Assembly (NCBI GenBank): GCA_028829895.1
Contig: CM054181.1
Span: 10,932,501 to 10,996,500, forward strand
Direction: 5' to 3'
DNA length: 64,000 nucleotides
Source: Sinotaia quadrata
Taxonomy: Eukaryota; Mollusca; Gastropoda; Architaenioglossa; Viviparidae
Below, piece by piece: positions 36,691 to 49,215 of the stretch (positions are counted from its first letter, which is position 1; each line of letters starts with the position of its first letter). Under the pieces are notes generated by a model. The model was given only the letters and a program-made list of their open reading frames with translations. It was not told where the DNA came from and made no database searches. The translations under genes and the position numbers were made by a program.

Positions 36691-36835
36691 TCAGAACTAT
36701 TAGTCTCCATGTGACATGGATTAAATTCCTCTAGGCCTGCATTAAACTACATTGACAGAACTGTTAGACTCCGAGTGACATGGATTAAATTCCATTAGGC
36801 CTGCATTAAACCTACACAAAATAACTGTTAGACTC
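36690..36835. repeat. About 58-bp tandem repeat, 2.5 copies
   Basis: Copies share ctgttagactccgagtgaca and taggcctgcattaaac. Confidence 0.8.
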
Positions 36836-37074
36836 CAGGCGACTTAAATTACAACTTTAAGATGGACAAAAGACATGAAAGCAATACGAGGAAAAAAGGG
36901 AGAGAATCATGATCAGAGGGAAAAAAAAAAACGACTGCCGCGCATGATTATGATGAGTACTGGAACTTTAATTTCCGGTTGGCCAGTGCTCGCTCGAGTA
37001 GGCTGTCAGTTCTAAGAAAGTTGCCAAGGGTTTCAGTACTTTTGAAATGCCGCCTGCTGCGTCACTCGTTTCTT

Positions 37075-37385
37075 GGAGGGTCAAAGTGTAGAATGTAGAG
37101 GGTCAAAGTGTAGAATGTAGAGGGTCAAAGTGTAGAATGCAAAGATCTGGAGATGAAACTCAGTGCAAAATTCAGTTTTTAAAAAAAATTGTTGTTGCAA
37201 AAGAGAAATACAAGCGATCCGTTCTACTGAAATATGAAGTGATCTATTCTATTGAAATACAGAGTGATCACTGAAATATGAAGCGATATGTTCTACTGAA
37301 ATATGAAGCGATCTGTTCTACTGAAATAAAAAGTGATCACTGAAATATGAAGCGATCTGTTCTACTGAAATATGAAGTTTACACT
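37075..37385. repeat. Two short arrays: 22-bp and about 25-bp units
   Basis: Three copies of agggtcaaagtgtagaatgt (37077-37140), then an array of gaagcgatctgttctactga and aaatatgaag units (37200-37385). Confidence 0.85.
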
Positions 37386-38648
37386 GAAAACAGGAATAGA
37401 ATGGAAAGTAATGGAAAGTGAAAAATGTGTTAATCCTAAAATCATAAACAAACTGACCTTGAGATAAAAGTGAGTAAACAGTGCAACAAAATTCGATATT
37501 TCTTCAAATTTAGTTTTTTCTTGCAATCAATATTCTCTTCTTTCTTTCTTTTCTTTAGCTCATAGTTGATATTTTCTCCATTTTTTTTTTCTATTTCTCT
37601 CATTTTTCTGTATCCCTTTCCTCTTGCACACTTTAATTCACTTAGACTATTTTTTTAAAAAATAAAACACAAACATATCTTTTCTCGGGTTCTGATGAGA
37701 TTGTCAGGTATAGATTTATTACCAATGTTATTGGAAGCGAAAATAGTCAAAATCTTCAAAAAAAGAAAGAGCAAATAAAATATATAATCACTAAACTAAA
37801 CAAGATGCGAGAAAAAGGAAAGAAAAAACGAAAACAAAAAATTGAAAACGAAATCCAGAAGGAAATAAATGGAATTAAATGTGTAACCTAAGAAGAAAAG
37901 AAATGTAAAGAAAAGCACTCATTTATTGTTATAATTGCTTTTAAGTAAAACAGCCAGCATCCGTCTAGTTTTAGTACAGGGTAAAACTATTTTTACCTAA
38001 GATCAGGCATTTTAAATATTTTTCAAATGTTCATTCACTGTAATTTGCTGAGTTTGTCCTTGTGAAGAATTATGATATTTTAACGTTGACTAATCAATTG
38101 CTGCGTTTCACTATCTTGTTATTCTCGTTTATGTCTACTTTTAATTCACCGTATCTTACTGTTGAATCACCTTATTTTATTCTTGATTTATTCTAATTTA
38201 TAACTTACTCCTAAAACATATTTCTTGAAATACTCGTCTACCGATTTTGTATCAGAATGGTATGCTAACTAGAACAACTATGTTAATATGCTAGGAGAAA
38301 ATCTTCATTTATTTATACTTAAGACTTTATATTTTAGCATAAAACACTTATATTTGAAACTCATATATATATAAGACTTATAATATGGAAATTTGAAATT
38401 CTTATGTATAAGGCTTTATAAGGAAATTTGAATCTCTTATATGTAAGACTTATAAAGAAATTTAGAACAGTAATACCTCTTGGCACTCTACGACAAGTTC
38501 TAATAATATCGATCATTCTTTTCCATTTCCCAATTCCATTATTGTCTTTGCTTTTCACTCGCCTGTAGTTGGACAGAAAAGTTTACTTACATTTTCTTTC
38601 TTGCGCATGTGCGCGTGTGTGTGTGCACGCCTGCATGTATAAGTGTGC

Positions 38649-38653
<5 letters not shown>
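37386..38653. other. AT-rich intergenic DNA, nothing recognised
   Basis: A few irregular repeats of ataagacttata-like sequence at 38360-38465. No gene. Confidence 0.5.
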
Positions 38654-38710
<57 letters not shown>

Positions 38711-38711
38711 A
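38654..38711. repeat. (GT)n(GA)n microsatellite
   Basis: About 22 GT units and 7 GA units, the same compound order as at 26.77 kb. Confidence 0.95.
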
Positions 38712-38859
38712 TGCCTCTGTATGAGTGAGTGTGCGTGTGAATGAGGTCCAGTTAATTCTTCCTGGAAATAAACTACAGTCTAGGAGCAATTTAGTTTGCC
38801 ACAACGGTTTATCTTTGATCTCAGAAACAGGACACCTATCGATGTAACCATTTTTAGTT

Positions 38860-39000
38860 TCTCATTTCAGAATTGGGACACGCAAACCATGAAGTCAAGT
38901 TTAGTTTGCTATTTCAGAATTGGGACACGCAAACCATGAAGTCAAGTTTCGTTTGTCATTTCAGAATTGGGACACCTAATTCATGTGGCCGAGTTTAGTT
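38860..39000. repeat. About 50-bp tandem repeat, 3 copies
   Basis: Units share atttcagaattgggacacgc and aaaccatgaagtcaagttt. Confidence 0.85.
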
Positions 39001-39165
39001 CACCATTTCACAATGAGGAATGTCACACTCATTGCGTGGAAAATTTGCATATAAAATTGTGCAAACCAAGAACAATCTGTTAAATGTCCCAGTAGTACTG
39101 GACAGCAACATTCAATGAACGACGTAATAAATGTGTTTACTTCTGCCAACAACAAACTTGTAGTG

Positions 39166-39285
39166 GAGTAAATTTGCCTATCCCTATTTTCGGAGTTAAT
39201 TGTTCTATAAATTGTTAAATTGTCAGAGCAACCAGACCTTGGGCACTCCTTATGATGATAAGTGTCAGAATTGGAAGCAAACAAC
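39166..39285 (+). repeat. Dispersed repeat A, copy 2
   Basis: Collinear with 11769-11895, same strand, sharing gagtaaatttgcctatccct, aaattgttaaattgt and gggcactccttatgatg. It has no flanking TATC tract, so the repeat is an independent unit. Confidence 0.7.
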
Positions 39286-40395
39286 CAGTTGAGAATATAC
39301 TAGAAATTGCTGATGTAATGCAAACTTGCTCAACTGGGTGTGTAGTTTTTATTATCCAATGGTTAAGATTTAAGGGAACGAGACCAGCCAATGGGCTGAG
39401 ATAAAAAGTTTACTTGTTGTAGAGAATTCTATTATCGAATCACTTGAATTTGGAGTGGAAAGAAGTCCGGTCTTGAAAGGCAGCCTTTAGCTTAATGGTG
39501 AGTTAACTGACTGATTGAGTGAGAATGGACTTAGACATATTTCATGCATTTTTGCTATTTTCTTATACGTGTGTTTTACATAGAGATGTATTATGTGAGT
39601 AGACTATTATTTTTACAAATGTTCGAACTATGAAGTTTATATGTAGTGTGATAACACTTGTTGATAAAACTGATATGGTATGTATGTGTGTGTGTGTGTC
39701 GGGTTCATAAATACTGTAAGTTGAGACTGAAATGTAAGAAACAATGGAGTTATAAAGCAATAAACTGAAAACTTAGGTTTTGTTCCCTGATTGTATTTTT
39801 CAGGGTAAAGCAGCCTTTCTATCCGTGTATTCTCCTGACTCACTGACTGTAAACAATTATGGTTGGGGTAGGAAGCAGTGTGTGTAAGTGTAAAAGAATG
39901 TATTACACTCTTCTGATGTATTGTGACAAAGTATGTTGTGGAAGAGAAAAATCGTTTGCAGCATATCACCCAAGTGAGAGAGAAGAGTGGTGTCCTCTGG
40001 AGAATTATTAATAATATAACACACAGTCAAATCATAACGCATCTCCTGAAACTAATCTAGCAACAAAAACGGAATGGTTCATTACTTTATAATAAAAGGT
40101 TTCAGACACTGTAAATGGTTTAACATTACACGTAAAGCATCCATCTGTCCATCCACCTATCCATTTATCCCATCAATTAACCACCATCCATTAATCTACA
40201 CTTTCATCTATCCATCCATCAAAATATTTAAATTTATACTTAGCTACCTACCTAAATATCTGTCGATTATTCTGTGCACCCATTCATCCACCTATATTTT
40301 TTATCCACCTAGACACTTATCTATTTCGAAAAGTGCAAACATTAATTCACAAGATAGACATTAAAAAAAAAGTGCCGATACGTGAAAAAGCTTAC
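39286..40395. other. Intergenic DNA, nothing recognised
   Basis: Degenerate atccatccatctat-like phrases at 40140-40320; short frames lack domain signal. Confidence 0.45.
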
Positions 40396-40399
40396 ATTT

Positions 40400-40615
40400 G
40401 CAAAGTAATGAATGGAAAACCGACTAAATTATCTCACCAATAGCATGATTCCAAAGCTGGCAGGAATTCCACAGACAATTTTTTTCTCCGCACAGTCACA
40501 AAAAGCTGCTGGAGAAAATCTTTCACATGCAAAGGGGAATAATGTCTCCATGGTACGCTGCCCTTTAATCTCACGTCTCCGTGGTCCTCCCGAAGTCTAA
40601 GGATTGTGTTTGTAA
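40400..40615. promoter_or_regulatory. Higher-complexity island, possible conserved non-coding element
   Basis: Balanced composition without repeats, unlike its flanks. Contains ggcaggaattccacagacaa, cacatgcaaaggggaataat and atctcacgtctccgtgg. A 62-codon plus-strand frame is open but has no domain or splice context. Regulatory status is inference from complexity only. Confidence 0.25.
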
Positions 40616-40802
40616 TGAAAGAGATCGAAGATTTGTGAAGAATAGGGAGGGGTTGGGGGGAAAAAAGGGAAATATGAAATCCAGACTCTAGGCTCTCTCC
40701 AAAAATTACACCATTACATCAAAGGCTTTTTAGTGGCCCAAGAATTTGAAATGGAGCCTAAGCTGGGGAAGGAACTCCTTCTATTTCTTCTCATTAAGTT
40801 TT

Positions 40803-40924
40803 GCTATCTATCTATCTATCTATCTATCTACCTACCCTATCTATCTCTATCTATCTATATCTATCTATCTATATCTATCTATCTATCTATCTACATACAT
40901 ACCTATCTACCTACCCTACCTACC

Positions 40925-41018
<94 letters not shown>

Positions 41019-41027
41019 GTCTATCTG
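40803..41027. repeat. (TATC)n microsatellite
   Basis: Tetranucleotide repeat with CTAC variants in the left half and about 110 pure bases at right. Confidence 0.95.
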
Positions 41028-41134
41028 TGTGTGTGTGTTTGCGTGCGTGCGAGCGCGTGTGTGCTTGTGTTCATTTAATTATTTATTCGAAAAACCTAGA
41101 CTTTGTTCACATATAGAATTGATGCTTTGAAATG

Positions 41135-41460
41135 TTAGCTCCATTCAAAAGGTAGATTTAATTTTTCGAAAAGCTATTAACTCCGTTCAAAGTTAGATTT
41201 TGTTCTTCGAAAAGATATTATCTTCATTCCAAGGCAGATGTAGTTCTTCGAAAAGATATTATCTTCATTCCAAGGCAGATGTAGTTCGCCGAAAAGCTAT
41301 GAACTTCTAAAATTGCGTGTTGAGTTCTTTGAAAAGACAATAACTCCATTCAAAGGCAAATTCCATTTTGAAAATCTTACAATTCGATTCAAAGGTAAAT
41401 TCAGCCTTTCAAAAAAAATGTTAAATCCGTTCAAAGGCATACTGAGTTCTTTGAAAAGCT
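41135..41460. repeat. Degenerate 50 to 60-bp repeat, about 6 copies
   Basis: Recurring ttcgaaaagctattaactcc and attcaaaggcagatt motifs; two adjacent copies at 41205-41290 are nearly identical. Confidence 0.8.
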
Positions 41461-42390
41461 AACGTGTATAAAAGTCAGATGTCATTTGAATAACTATCAA
41501 AAGTTCAGTAAAGGCATTTCTTTCAATATCTGAGTAATATCTACATAACAGTATTCAGTCATACCACTTACTCTAGCTGTTTATGATTGCAAGAAGTGTT
41601 TTAGATCTAGCCCTGACTCCAGCTGTACTGGAAACGTTTTCAGCAGTTTTAATATTTTAACAAATGATAAATTATTTTTGACAAGTGGCTCCTAATCGTT
41701 CTATTGTACTTTACAGGATGTAATATTTTGTTAAAGAACATTGAAAAATTACTGAATGTCTTTCAACTGCAGCAATAAAATGATGTTGAATAAAAATATA
41801 TAAATGTCATAAATTCTACATTTTAAATTCACAAATATTATAATTTTTACAACACAAAAAGAATTAGAAGAATTGGGTGTTTGAACAATCAAAGTTTGAA
41901 AAGTTTTACATTATCAATGGACTTTTACTCACTGTGTGAAGGCGCACGTTAAACACAGTCAAACAAGCCTTTGTGTTCACAATTGTTGTGTTATTTATGC
42001 AATCAGAATATTTCTTAGACTGTCACGTATTTCACATAAAAAATATTTTCACTGAAGAGTCAGACAACACTCTAATGCTTAAATCTCTTCTAATGTCCAA
42101 AACACAATCCCTACTTCAGATTATGTACTTGTAAGCAAAGCCGAAGTAAATGATTGCACTGAAAATAAGTTCCTGAACACTTACAATGTAGATACACAAT
42201 TCCTACTGTAGATTGTGAACTTGCAAGAAATAATAAAGTAAATGTTTGTAACGAAACACACGGAAATGGTTACAAAACGACAATTCATGTTTTAACTAAT
42301 TACTTTTTAAGTAATGCTGAAGTAAATGACTCTAACGAAAATATTTAAACTCGTGGTCACGTACAAAGTACACGTGACATAACCTCTCCA
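41461..42390. other. AT-rich intergenic DNA, nothing recognised
   Basis: A weak repeat of aagtaaatgattgcaacgaa-like phrases at 42125-42350. No gene. Confidence 0.5.
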
Positions 42391-42580
42391 GTGAGGAGAT
42401 CCAGTCAAGTCACACAGACCTAATTAGGTAGATCCAACCAAATTACACAGACTTAATGAATTAAGTAGATCCAATCAAGTCACATAGAACTAATTAAGTA
42501 AATCCAACCAAGTCACAGAGACCTAATTAAGTAGACCCAGCCAAGTCACATAGACCTAATTAAGTAACTAGATCCAATCA
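42390..42580. repeat. About 33-bp tandem repeat, 6 copies
   Basis: Units of gatccaatcaagtcacatag followed by acctaattaagta. Confidence 0.9.
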
Positions 42581-43756
42581 ATCCAGACAGAATTTATCGA
42601 GTGACCTGATGCAAACCATCCATGGTTGAGAAAAGAGAGACGAGAGGAGTGAATAAGGAGGAATAACACAGTGTGCGAGGACAGATGAGCGAAGTAGGAG
42701 GAATAACTGTATGCGAAAACAAAAACAACCGTGAACTACATCGTGCCAAGATTCCTGGCTGGCCACACACAATCAATCCCAAATCAAGTTAGCAGAGTCA
42801 AGACTCGCTCTCTGCTGGCAGACTTTGCCACAGATACTCTCACTTCCAGGGCTTTGGCACCAGCACCAGCACCTCGCTTGCAGCTTGTCACCTAGAGACT
42901 CGCGGAGTTTGTGCATTGGTTAATGGAATCAACGTGTTGCCGTCTGTAGGTTATACTCTCGTGGCAAGAGAGAACTGAAAGTAACCCAAGTGCAAATGAA
43001 TTTGCCATAGAGAAAGATACAAGTCTTTACATATTGCAGATGGATGTGTCATGGAGAATGGAACATGTATTTATATATTGCAGATGAATGTTTTCATAGA
43101 GAATGGTGCTAGATCTTTACATAATGTTGTGGTGTGGGGTTTTAAAAGGCGTTATAAAATTAAAATCCTAACGTGGCCAACCACATGTCCACTCACACGT
43201 CAACGGTGTCATGTGTCACAAGCAATTGACAGTTCAAGTATTTAAAACATTACAATTACAAAACGTCCATGGCGAGACCCCCCTCCCCAATCCCGACCTG
43301 AAAGAAATACGACGACATTAAATAGGGGAATGAAAGACCAAATAAAATATTTTATAGGAAGCAGTAATGGTGGCAGAAAGAATTTACAATGAAATAAAAT
43401 CATGATGACGTGAGTGCGACATATCGTTCGCGAGTTATCACTCTGTTCATAATACAGCCGAAAAGAGTTATCACTGTGTTCATAATGTAGCCGAAAAGAG
43501 TTTATGCACATTTATCGTGTGGGACTTGCCAAGCTGCGACCACAATGGCTGGTGACTGTGTATGTGAATGAGTGGTGAAATGTGTTGTGAGAATTTGCAT
43601 GCACGCCTGTTGTGTGTGTATGTGACTGAGTGCGTTGTGTGTGTTTGTGCGTACGTAAGTGAAGGATTATTTAGAGGTAGCAGTGGGATGGCTGATGTGT
43701 ACCAACGCGCTCGTGTGTGTATGAATGTGTGTGTACATACAAGTGTGTGCGTACGC
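42581..43756. other. Intergenic DNA with a higher-complexity island
   Basis: 42760-42965 is GC-richer and non-repetitive (ggcaccagcaccagcacctc, gcttgcagcttgtcacctag). Duplications of about 50 bases at 43010-43115 and about 33 bases at 43435-43500 follow. No gene recognised. Confidence 0.4.
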
Positions 43757-43758
<2 letters not shown>

Positions 43759-43805
<47 letters not shown>

Positions 43806-44029
43806 ATTCTACAGAAATGGAAAGAGAGGGCTGGTGTTCTGTAAAGCTATACCTATCTGTATAATGTGTGCTATGTTCGAGCAACATGTATATGTGTTTA
43901 CGGGTGGCAATGTGATGCGGTGATGTGTGACAGGTAATGTGAACGAGCATGCGTATGTCTGTATGAGTGTGTGTGTGTATGAGTGTGTGTGTATGTGTGT
44001 GTGTGTGTGATTGTGTGTGTGTGTGTGTA
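43759..44029. repeat. (GT)n microsatellites, two tracts
   Basis: Pure GT at 43759-43801 and interrupted GT/GTAT at 43966-44029, separated by unique sequence. Confidence 0.9.
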
Positions 44030-44079
44030 TGAGTGAGAAATTAAAAGTGTTAATCAGTCGACCTAATTCTCTCTAATGC

Positions 44080-44580
44080 ATGCCACTCGTGACGGTACCA
44101 TGAATTATCTCTCGAAAGTCACGACAGTCGGGACTTCCTCCACCGAGCGTGACTTGGGTCTTCCGTTTGAACTTCAGTAGTTTCCAGACAAATTGCCCTT
44201 GAAGACAGCAGCCTCCCTTTCGCTATATTTATTGACTCGCAGTGATGAAAAGTGGTCCCAGCAGTACCACGCTTCCTTTAAATCCGACGTGTTGCCTGAA
44301 GATAAAAGCGACAGGAGATGGACGGCAATTAACTCTAGACTCGGCACAAGATGCTGGAAAACGAGTAAAATTATTTTGAGAAGACTTGGCTTTTTTCGTC
44401 AAAGCACGTTTCCCAGAGACCTGCAATAAATTCATCGCCCTTAGAAATTACTGCCGTCCCTTATTTCAAGGAGCATCCGAGAGCACACTTTTCATCCCTT
44501 TTTTTGCCTTCCCTCCCCCTGGCTCGACCCCAATCGATATGACGCCACTGCAGGCCAGAAAATGAGGGGCAAGTGACGTC
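44080..44580. promoter_or_regulatory. Higher-complexity, GC-richer island, possible regulatory element
   Basis: About 500 bases of non-repetitive DNA of raised GC between a GT microsatellite and AT-rich DNA. Frames of 78 codons (plus, 44193) and 68 codons (minus, 44229) overlap without recognisable domain. Such islands in repeat-dense DNA are often exons, conserved enhancers or transposon remnants; I cannot tell which. Confidence 0.25.
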
Positions 44581-44589
44581 AGTAAGCTC

Positions 44590-46085
44590 ACGAAAACCTT
44601 AGTTTTTTAAACTTGCCGAGATTTCGAAATAATGAAATAAATGACTAAATTAATATACAAGTAAATATTAAAATTATAACCTCGAAAGATATTAGTGGGT
44701 TTTTATTTAAAAAAAACCCATCTAACTCTTTGTTCTAGCAAGAAAACTTTAAATATTATAAAACACCTGCTTTGATTTAAGTCATACTGTGTCATTTTAG
44801 TAACACCTCTCTGGGCATCCAAACTCGTTATGATTAATTAACATCACTTACCTAATTACAAGTGACCGAAAATCTTAATTTATAGTTATTAATAATTCTC
44901 CCACAAGACCAACACTGTCTATACTTGGCGAATTATAAGGGTGTCGTAAAATTCTACTCTTTACACAACCATAAGATAAACGTTTTACTCTCGTATAATA
45001 TTTCAGGTGGAAACTTCTTACTAAAGGAGTAATAAAAATCCATCTTTTATTTATATTTAACGAGCCCCCATCCACTCACTATTATTCAACATTACTCCAA
45101 CATAAGTTTTATTATATGTGCACGAAGGTCAATAAACTTAATAATAATAATTTATTAAATCAGCAATCAAATGACCATCGACATCGACATCACTTCACAA
45201 CAATATATCATTACTGATGTCCATTGTATAATTCGTGAACATGTATTTCAAAAGCAAACACTGAAAACTAGAACTCTCCCTCAACTTGTTATAAATAAAC
45301 ACATAAAATTTGAAGTAACGTCTAATTTGCTATATGGTACACAACACAAACTATAAACACTAAAGCAACATTTGTTAACAATAAATATAAATCAAAGTAT
45401 AAGTATAAATAAGCACGTACATTGTGTTAAATAAAAGCATGTAAGATATTACATAAAAGAAAACCATGCTATTTAAAATAAAAGACAAGCAGTGTACAAA
45501 TAAACGCATGTCTATAAATAGTTTTACAATAGGTCACAAAAACAAGTGCACTATCGCTTCTCTCAGTGGTTAGAAATACTGACGGAAGGTGAAGGTCAAA
45601 GTTTCCACCGTGCTATTTTTAATCTTCGTCTTGATCTTTACGACTTAAGATGTACCGTAGTTATTTTCGTCTTTTCTTATCGGGTGCAGAAACATTGCAC
45701 TTTTATGATTAGATCTACTACGATTACTGTTTATTTTGTTGTTACACAACAAGCCTATCTATGTAACCCAGCGAACTCGAATGAATTAAAATCTGTTCGC
45801 TAACACCTGCACACAGCAAAAACAAAAACAAAAATGTTAGAAAGAACTTATTGAATAAAACCAGCTTAACATAATCTCGTAGCTACCCAGACAGTCAATG
45901 GCTTTTAAAAAAAAATTATGATCAAGTCTAAGCAAACTTCCAAAAATAGTATCCATTTTCTCTACTGTCGCCAAAAGCCGAAAATGTCAAGGAGATAACG
46001 CAAATCTCAATATCATTTTTTGAGCAGAGAGATACCAGCATTTGGGAATGCCACCAGAGCAATAAAGACCTATCGATCTTTCAGT
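44590..46085. other. AT-rich intergenic DNA, nothing recognised
   Basis: Short frames at 44875-45075 (minus) and 45546-45803 (plus) have mixed composition but no domain, signal peptide or splice context. Confidence 0.45.
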
Positions 46086-46725
46086 CAGAAAAAACCCTAT
46101 TTTAGTACTAGTACTAAGTGTTCTCCTATTAAAGAACAATACTGTTTTAGTACTAAGTTTGTTCTCCTATTAAAGAACAATACTGTTTTAGTACTAAGTG
46201 TTTTATTAAAGAACAATACTGTTTTAGTACTAAGTTTGTTCTCCTATTAAAGAACAATACTGTTTAAGTACTAAGTTTGTTCTCCTATTAAAGAACAATA
46301 CTGTTTTAGTACTGTCTCCTATTAAAGAACAATACTGTTTTAGTACTAAGTGTTCTCTTATTAAATAACAATACTGTTTTAGTACTAAGTGTTTTCTTAT
46401 TAAATAACAATACTGTTTTAGTACTAAGTGTTTTCTTATTATAGAACAATACTGTTTTAGTACTAAGTGTTCTTTATTATAAAACAATACTATTTTAGTA
46501 CTAAGTGTTCTATTTTTAAAAATACTGTTTTAGTACTAAGTGTTCTTTATTATAAAACAATACTATTTTAGTACTAAGTGTTCTATTTTTAAAAATACTG
46601 TTTTAGTACTAAGTGTTCTCTTATTAAAGAACAATACTGTTTTAGTACTAAGTGTACTTTTATTAATAAAACAATACTGTCTTAGTACTAAATGTTCTTT
46701 CATTAAAGAACAATACTGTTCTTTG
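46085..46725. repeat. 39-bp minisatellite with a palindrome in each unit, about 16 copies
   Basis: Units of actgttttagtactaagtgt followed by tctcctattaaagaacaat, with length variants. TTAGTACTAA, a perfect 10-base palindrome, recurs in nearly every unit. Confidence 0.95.
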
Positions 46726-46829
46726 CACTTCCGAGTGCCTTGATTCGCCAAGCAGATAGGCTCTGTTGCAACTTGCAGTAGTGTACTCCATAGCCGGCCC
46801 ACCAACCTACCCCGTCCCACTATGTCTTT

Positions 46830-46995
46830 TAGTCTCCCTGTAGAGCTTATAATGACTTTAAAGAAACAAGTTAATTAGATCTGTTTTAATCTCCCTGAGG
46901 AGGTAATAATGACTTTAAAGAAAAAAGTTAATTAGATCTGTTTTAATCTCCCTGTGGAGCTAATAATGACTAAAGAAAAAAGTTAATTAGATCTG
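46830..46995. repeat. About 57-bp tandem repeat, 3 copies
   Basis: Units share gttttaatctccctgtggag and agttaattagatct. Confidence 0.9.
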
Positions 46996-47229
46996 TTTTA
47001 ATCTGATTGTCGACAAACTACGCTTAGTAAAGGCATGACTCAAAATCTCCGTCATATATATCTGTCTGTTAGTTTGTGAGGATCTACCCCAAAAGGGATG
47101 ACTTCAAAGACTACTGTTAGGGTCCGTCGATTGGTTTAGTGATGTTGTTACTCCACAGGAATGATCTCAAAGACTATTGCCAGTGTCTGTCTGTCTGTCC
47201 ACTAATTTAGTGAGGTTCTGCTCTTGATG

Positions 47230-47360
47230 ACCTTACACTTCATGACTTTATTAATTCCAGTTGGTAATTGCTCATCGTGAAAACAGGTAACTTGATGACC
47301 TTACACTTCATGACTTTATTAATTCCAGTTGGTAATTACTCATCGTGAAAACAGGTAACT
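47230..47360. repeat. 68-bp tandem duplication
   Basis: Two near-identical copies from cttgatgaccttacacttca to catcgtgaaaacaggtaa. A weaker pair at 47080-47180 precedes it. Confidence 0.9.
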
Positions 47361-47735
47361 TTAGGTGAAGTAAAACAAAGGAAATTATCTTTCACTCACC
47401 CCTTTAATTCCTAATCAGTCATTTTAATTTAAGGAAAATTAATTAGGTTAGGTGTAAATCAAATAACATTTTCTTGACCGAAAATCCCCCCGCCTCCTGC
47501 TTATTTAAACATAACTTTCGTACCTCAAGGCGAAAAAAAAAATAACATCAATACATCGATTTTAACGTCCACTTTCCGACACGTGTCTTTACTCACATGT
47601 TGCCTGATTGGGAAAAAAAGTAATAATATGGATTTATATAATTTAAAACTCATTCCGCACTTGTTTTCCATGAATAATAATAATAATGATAATAACATGA
47701 AAGTAAAACACACATACACACACTCATGTGTGTAT

Positions 47736-47819
<84 letters not shown>

Positions 47820-48139
47820 AATATGACAATAGCTGTTTTACAGTTATCATCTCTCTCTACTACTACCTCTTTCCTTTGGTTCTTCATGAATGCAAGAAAA
47901 AAAATTAAAACGGCGATCAATAGATTGCAATTAACTCTTCGAGTGCTTGGCGATCGTCGCCGTCGGGGGTTGTCGTAGAGCGGCGTTGGATTGGTGGTGT
48001 CGGTGGTGCACAGTCTATTTCGGGAGTTTAATTTCAGACCGTTGATCACTAAAAGATTGTTATCCCACGCCCACTTGAAAGATATTTTGCGGTCAACTTC
48101 CAGTGTGTTTATTCATTTTCCGGCCCCCTATATTTTATC
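47361..48139. other. Intergenic DNA with a (GT)n tract
   Basis: (GT)n at 47739-47816; a GC-richer patch at 47930-48030 (cgatcgtcgccgtcgggggt) encodes nothing recognisable. Confidence 0.6.
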
Positions 48140-48475
48140 CGTAGCGTGATAGTTAAACATGTCATTGGACCATAACGTGATAGTTAAACATGTATTGGAC
48201 CATAACGTGATAGTTAAACATGTCAATGCACCATAACGTGATGGTTAAACATGTCATTGGACCATAACGTGATAGATAAACATGTCATTGGACCATAACG
48301 TGATAGTTAAACATGTCATTGGACCATAAAGTGATAGTTAAACATGTCAATGCACCATAACGTGATGGTTAAATATATCATTGTCACTCTCATTTTAACT
48401 AAGAGTGACAATTTTAACGTGATAGTTAAACATGTCATTGGACCCTAACTCGACAATAGTTAAACATGTCATTAG
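48140..48475. repeat. 31-bp minisatellite, about 9 copies
   Basis: Units of taacgtgatagttaaacatg followed by tcattggacca. Confidence 0.9.
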
Positions 48476-48643
48476 ACGATAATTAATTAGAGTTCATGAC
48501 CTCTTTGAAAGTAAGATTTGTCCAAATAAAAAAAAAACATTTATAGCATTTAAGTCCTTAAATGTCTATTACCACTTTACCTGTTTATTTCGTTACAAGC
48601 AGAGTGTAGTGCATTAGTAAAAACAGAAAATGCGTAACAATGA

Positions 48644-48835
48644 TTTTTTTTTTTTTTAAAAAAAAAAAAACAGCAAATGGACCTTGAATTAGAACAGAAA
48701 GGTAAAAGATATAATAATTAGGGAAATAGGTTTCTAGTCAGCAAAATATAGCAAATGGACCTTGAATTATAACAGAAAGGTAAAAGATATAATAATTAGG
48801 GAAATAGGTTTCTAGTCAGCAAAATATATCAAGCG
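48644..48835. repeat. T14-A13 foldback followed by an 85-bp tandem duplication
   Basis: Fourteen T are followed directly by thirteen A (48644-48670). Immediately after come two copies of a segment from agcaaatggaccttgaatta to ttctagtcagcaaaatata. Confidence 0.85.
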
Positions 48836-49215
48836 TATTAGCAACGAAGTCTTGTGAACTGTCAAAACAATCTCAGCCATTTAACTGAGAGTGACAAGAA
48901 TTATTGCGGCATAATGAGAAATTAGCATGAATAGCTAAAAAACAATATATACGAAAGGGAAAGTAATTCTCACTATAAAAATAATTACAAGTACACTTTT
49001 AATAAGGAAATCAACACTAGTTTTAAGTAATAAAGCAATAAGAGCGAAGAAAAAAGGACTAATAGATATTTAGAAATAGAAATTATTTATTCTTTGACTG
49101 GTTGAAAATATTTCTGATGATTTAAACATACTTAAATAAGTATTAACAAATAATATTCTTTTAATTGGCTATGTCAATAGTTTCCTTGACTGGAGTGGAC
49201 AGGATTTCCATAACA
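48836..49215. other. AT-rich intergenic DNA, nothing recognised
   Basis: No array and no open frame of interest. Confidence 0.5.

Noticed and set aside
44193..44435. Opposed 78- and 68-codon frames
   Set aside because: Neither shows a domain, signal peptide or splice context; kept only as a complexity island.
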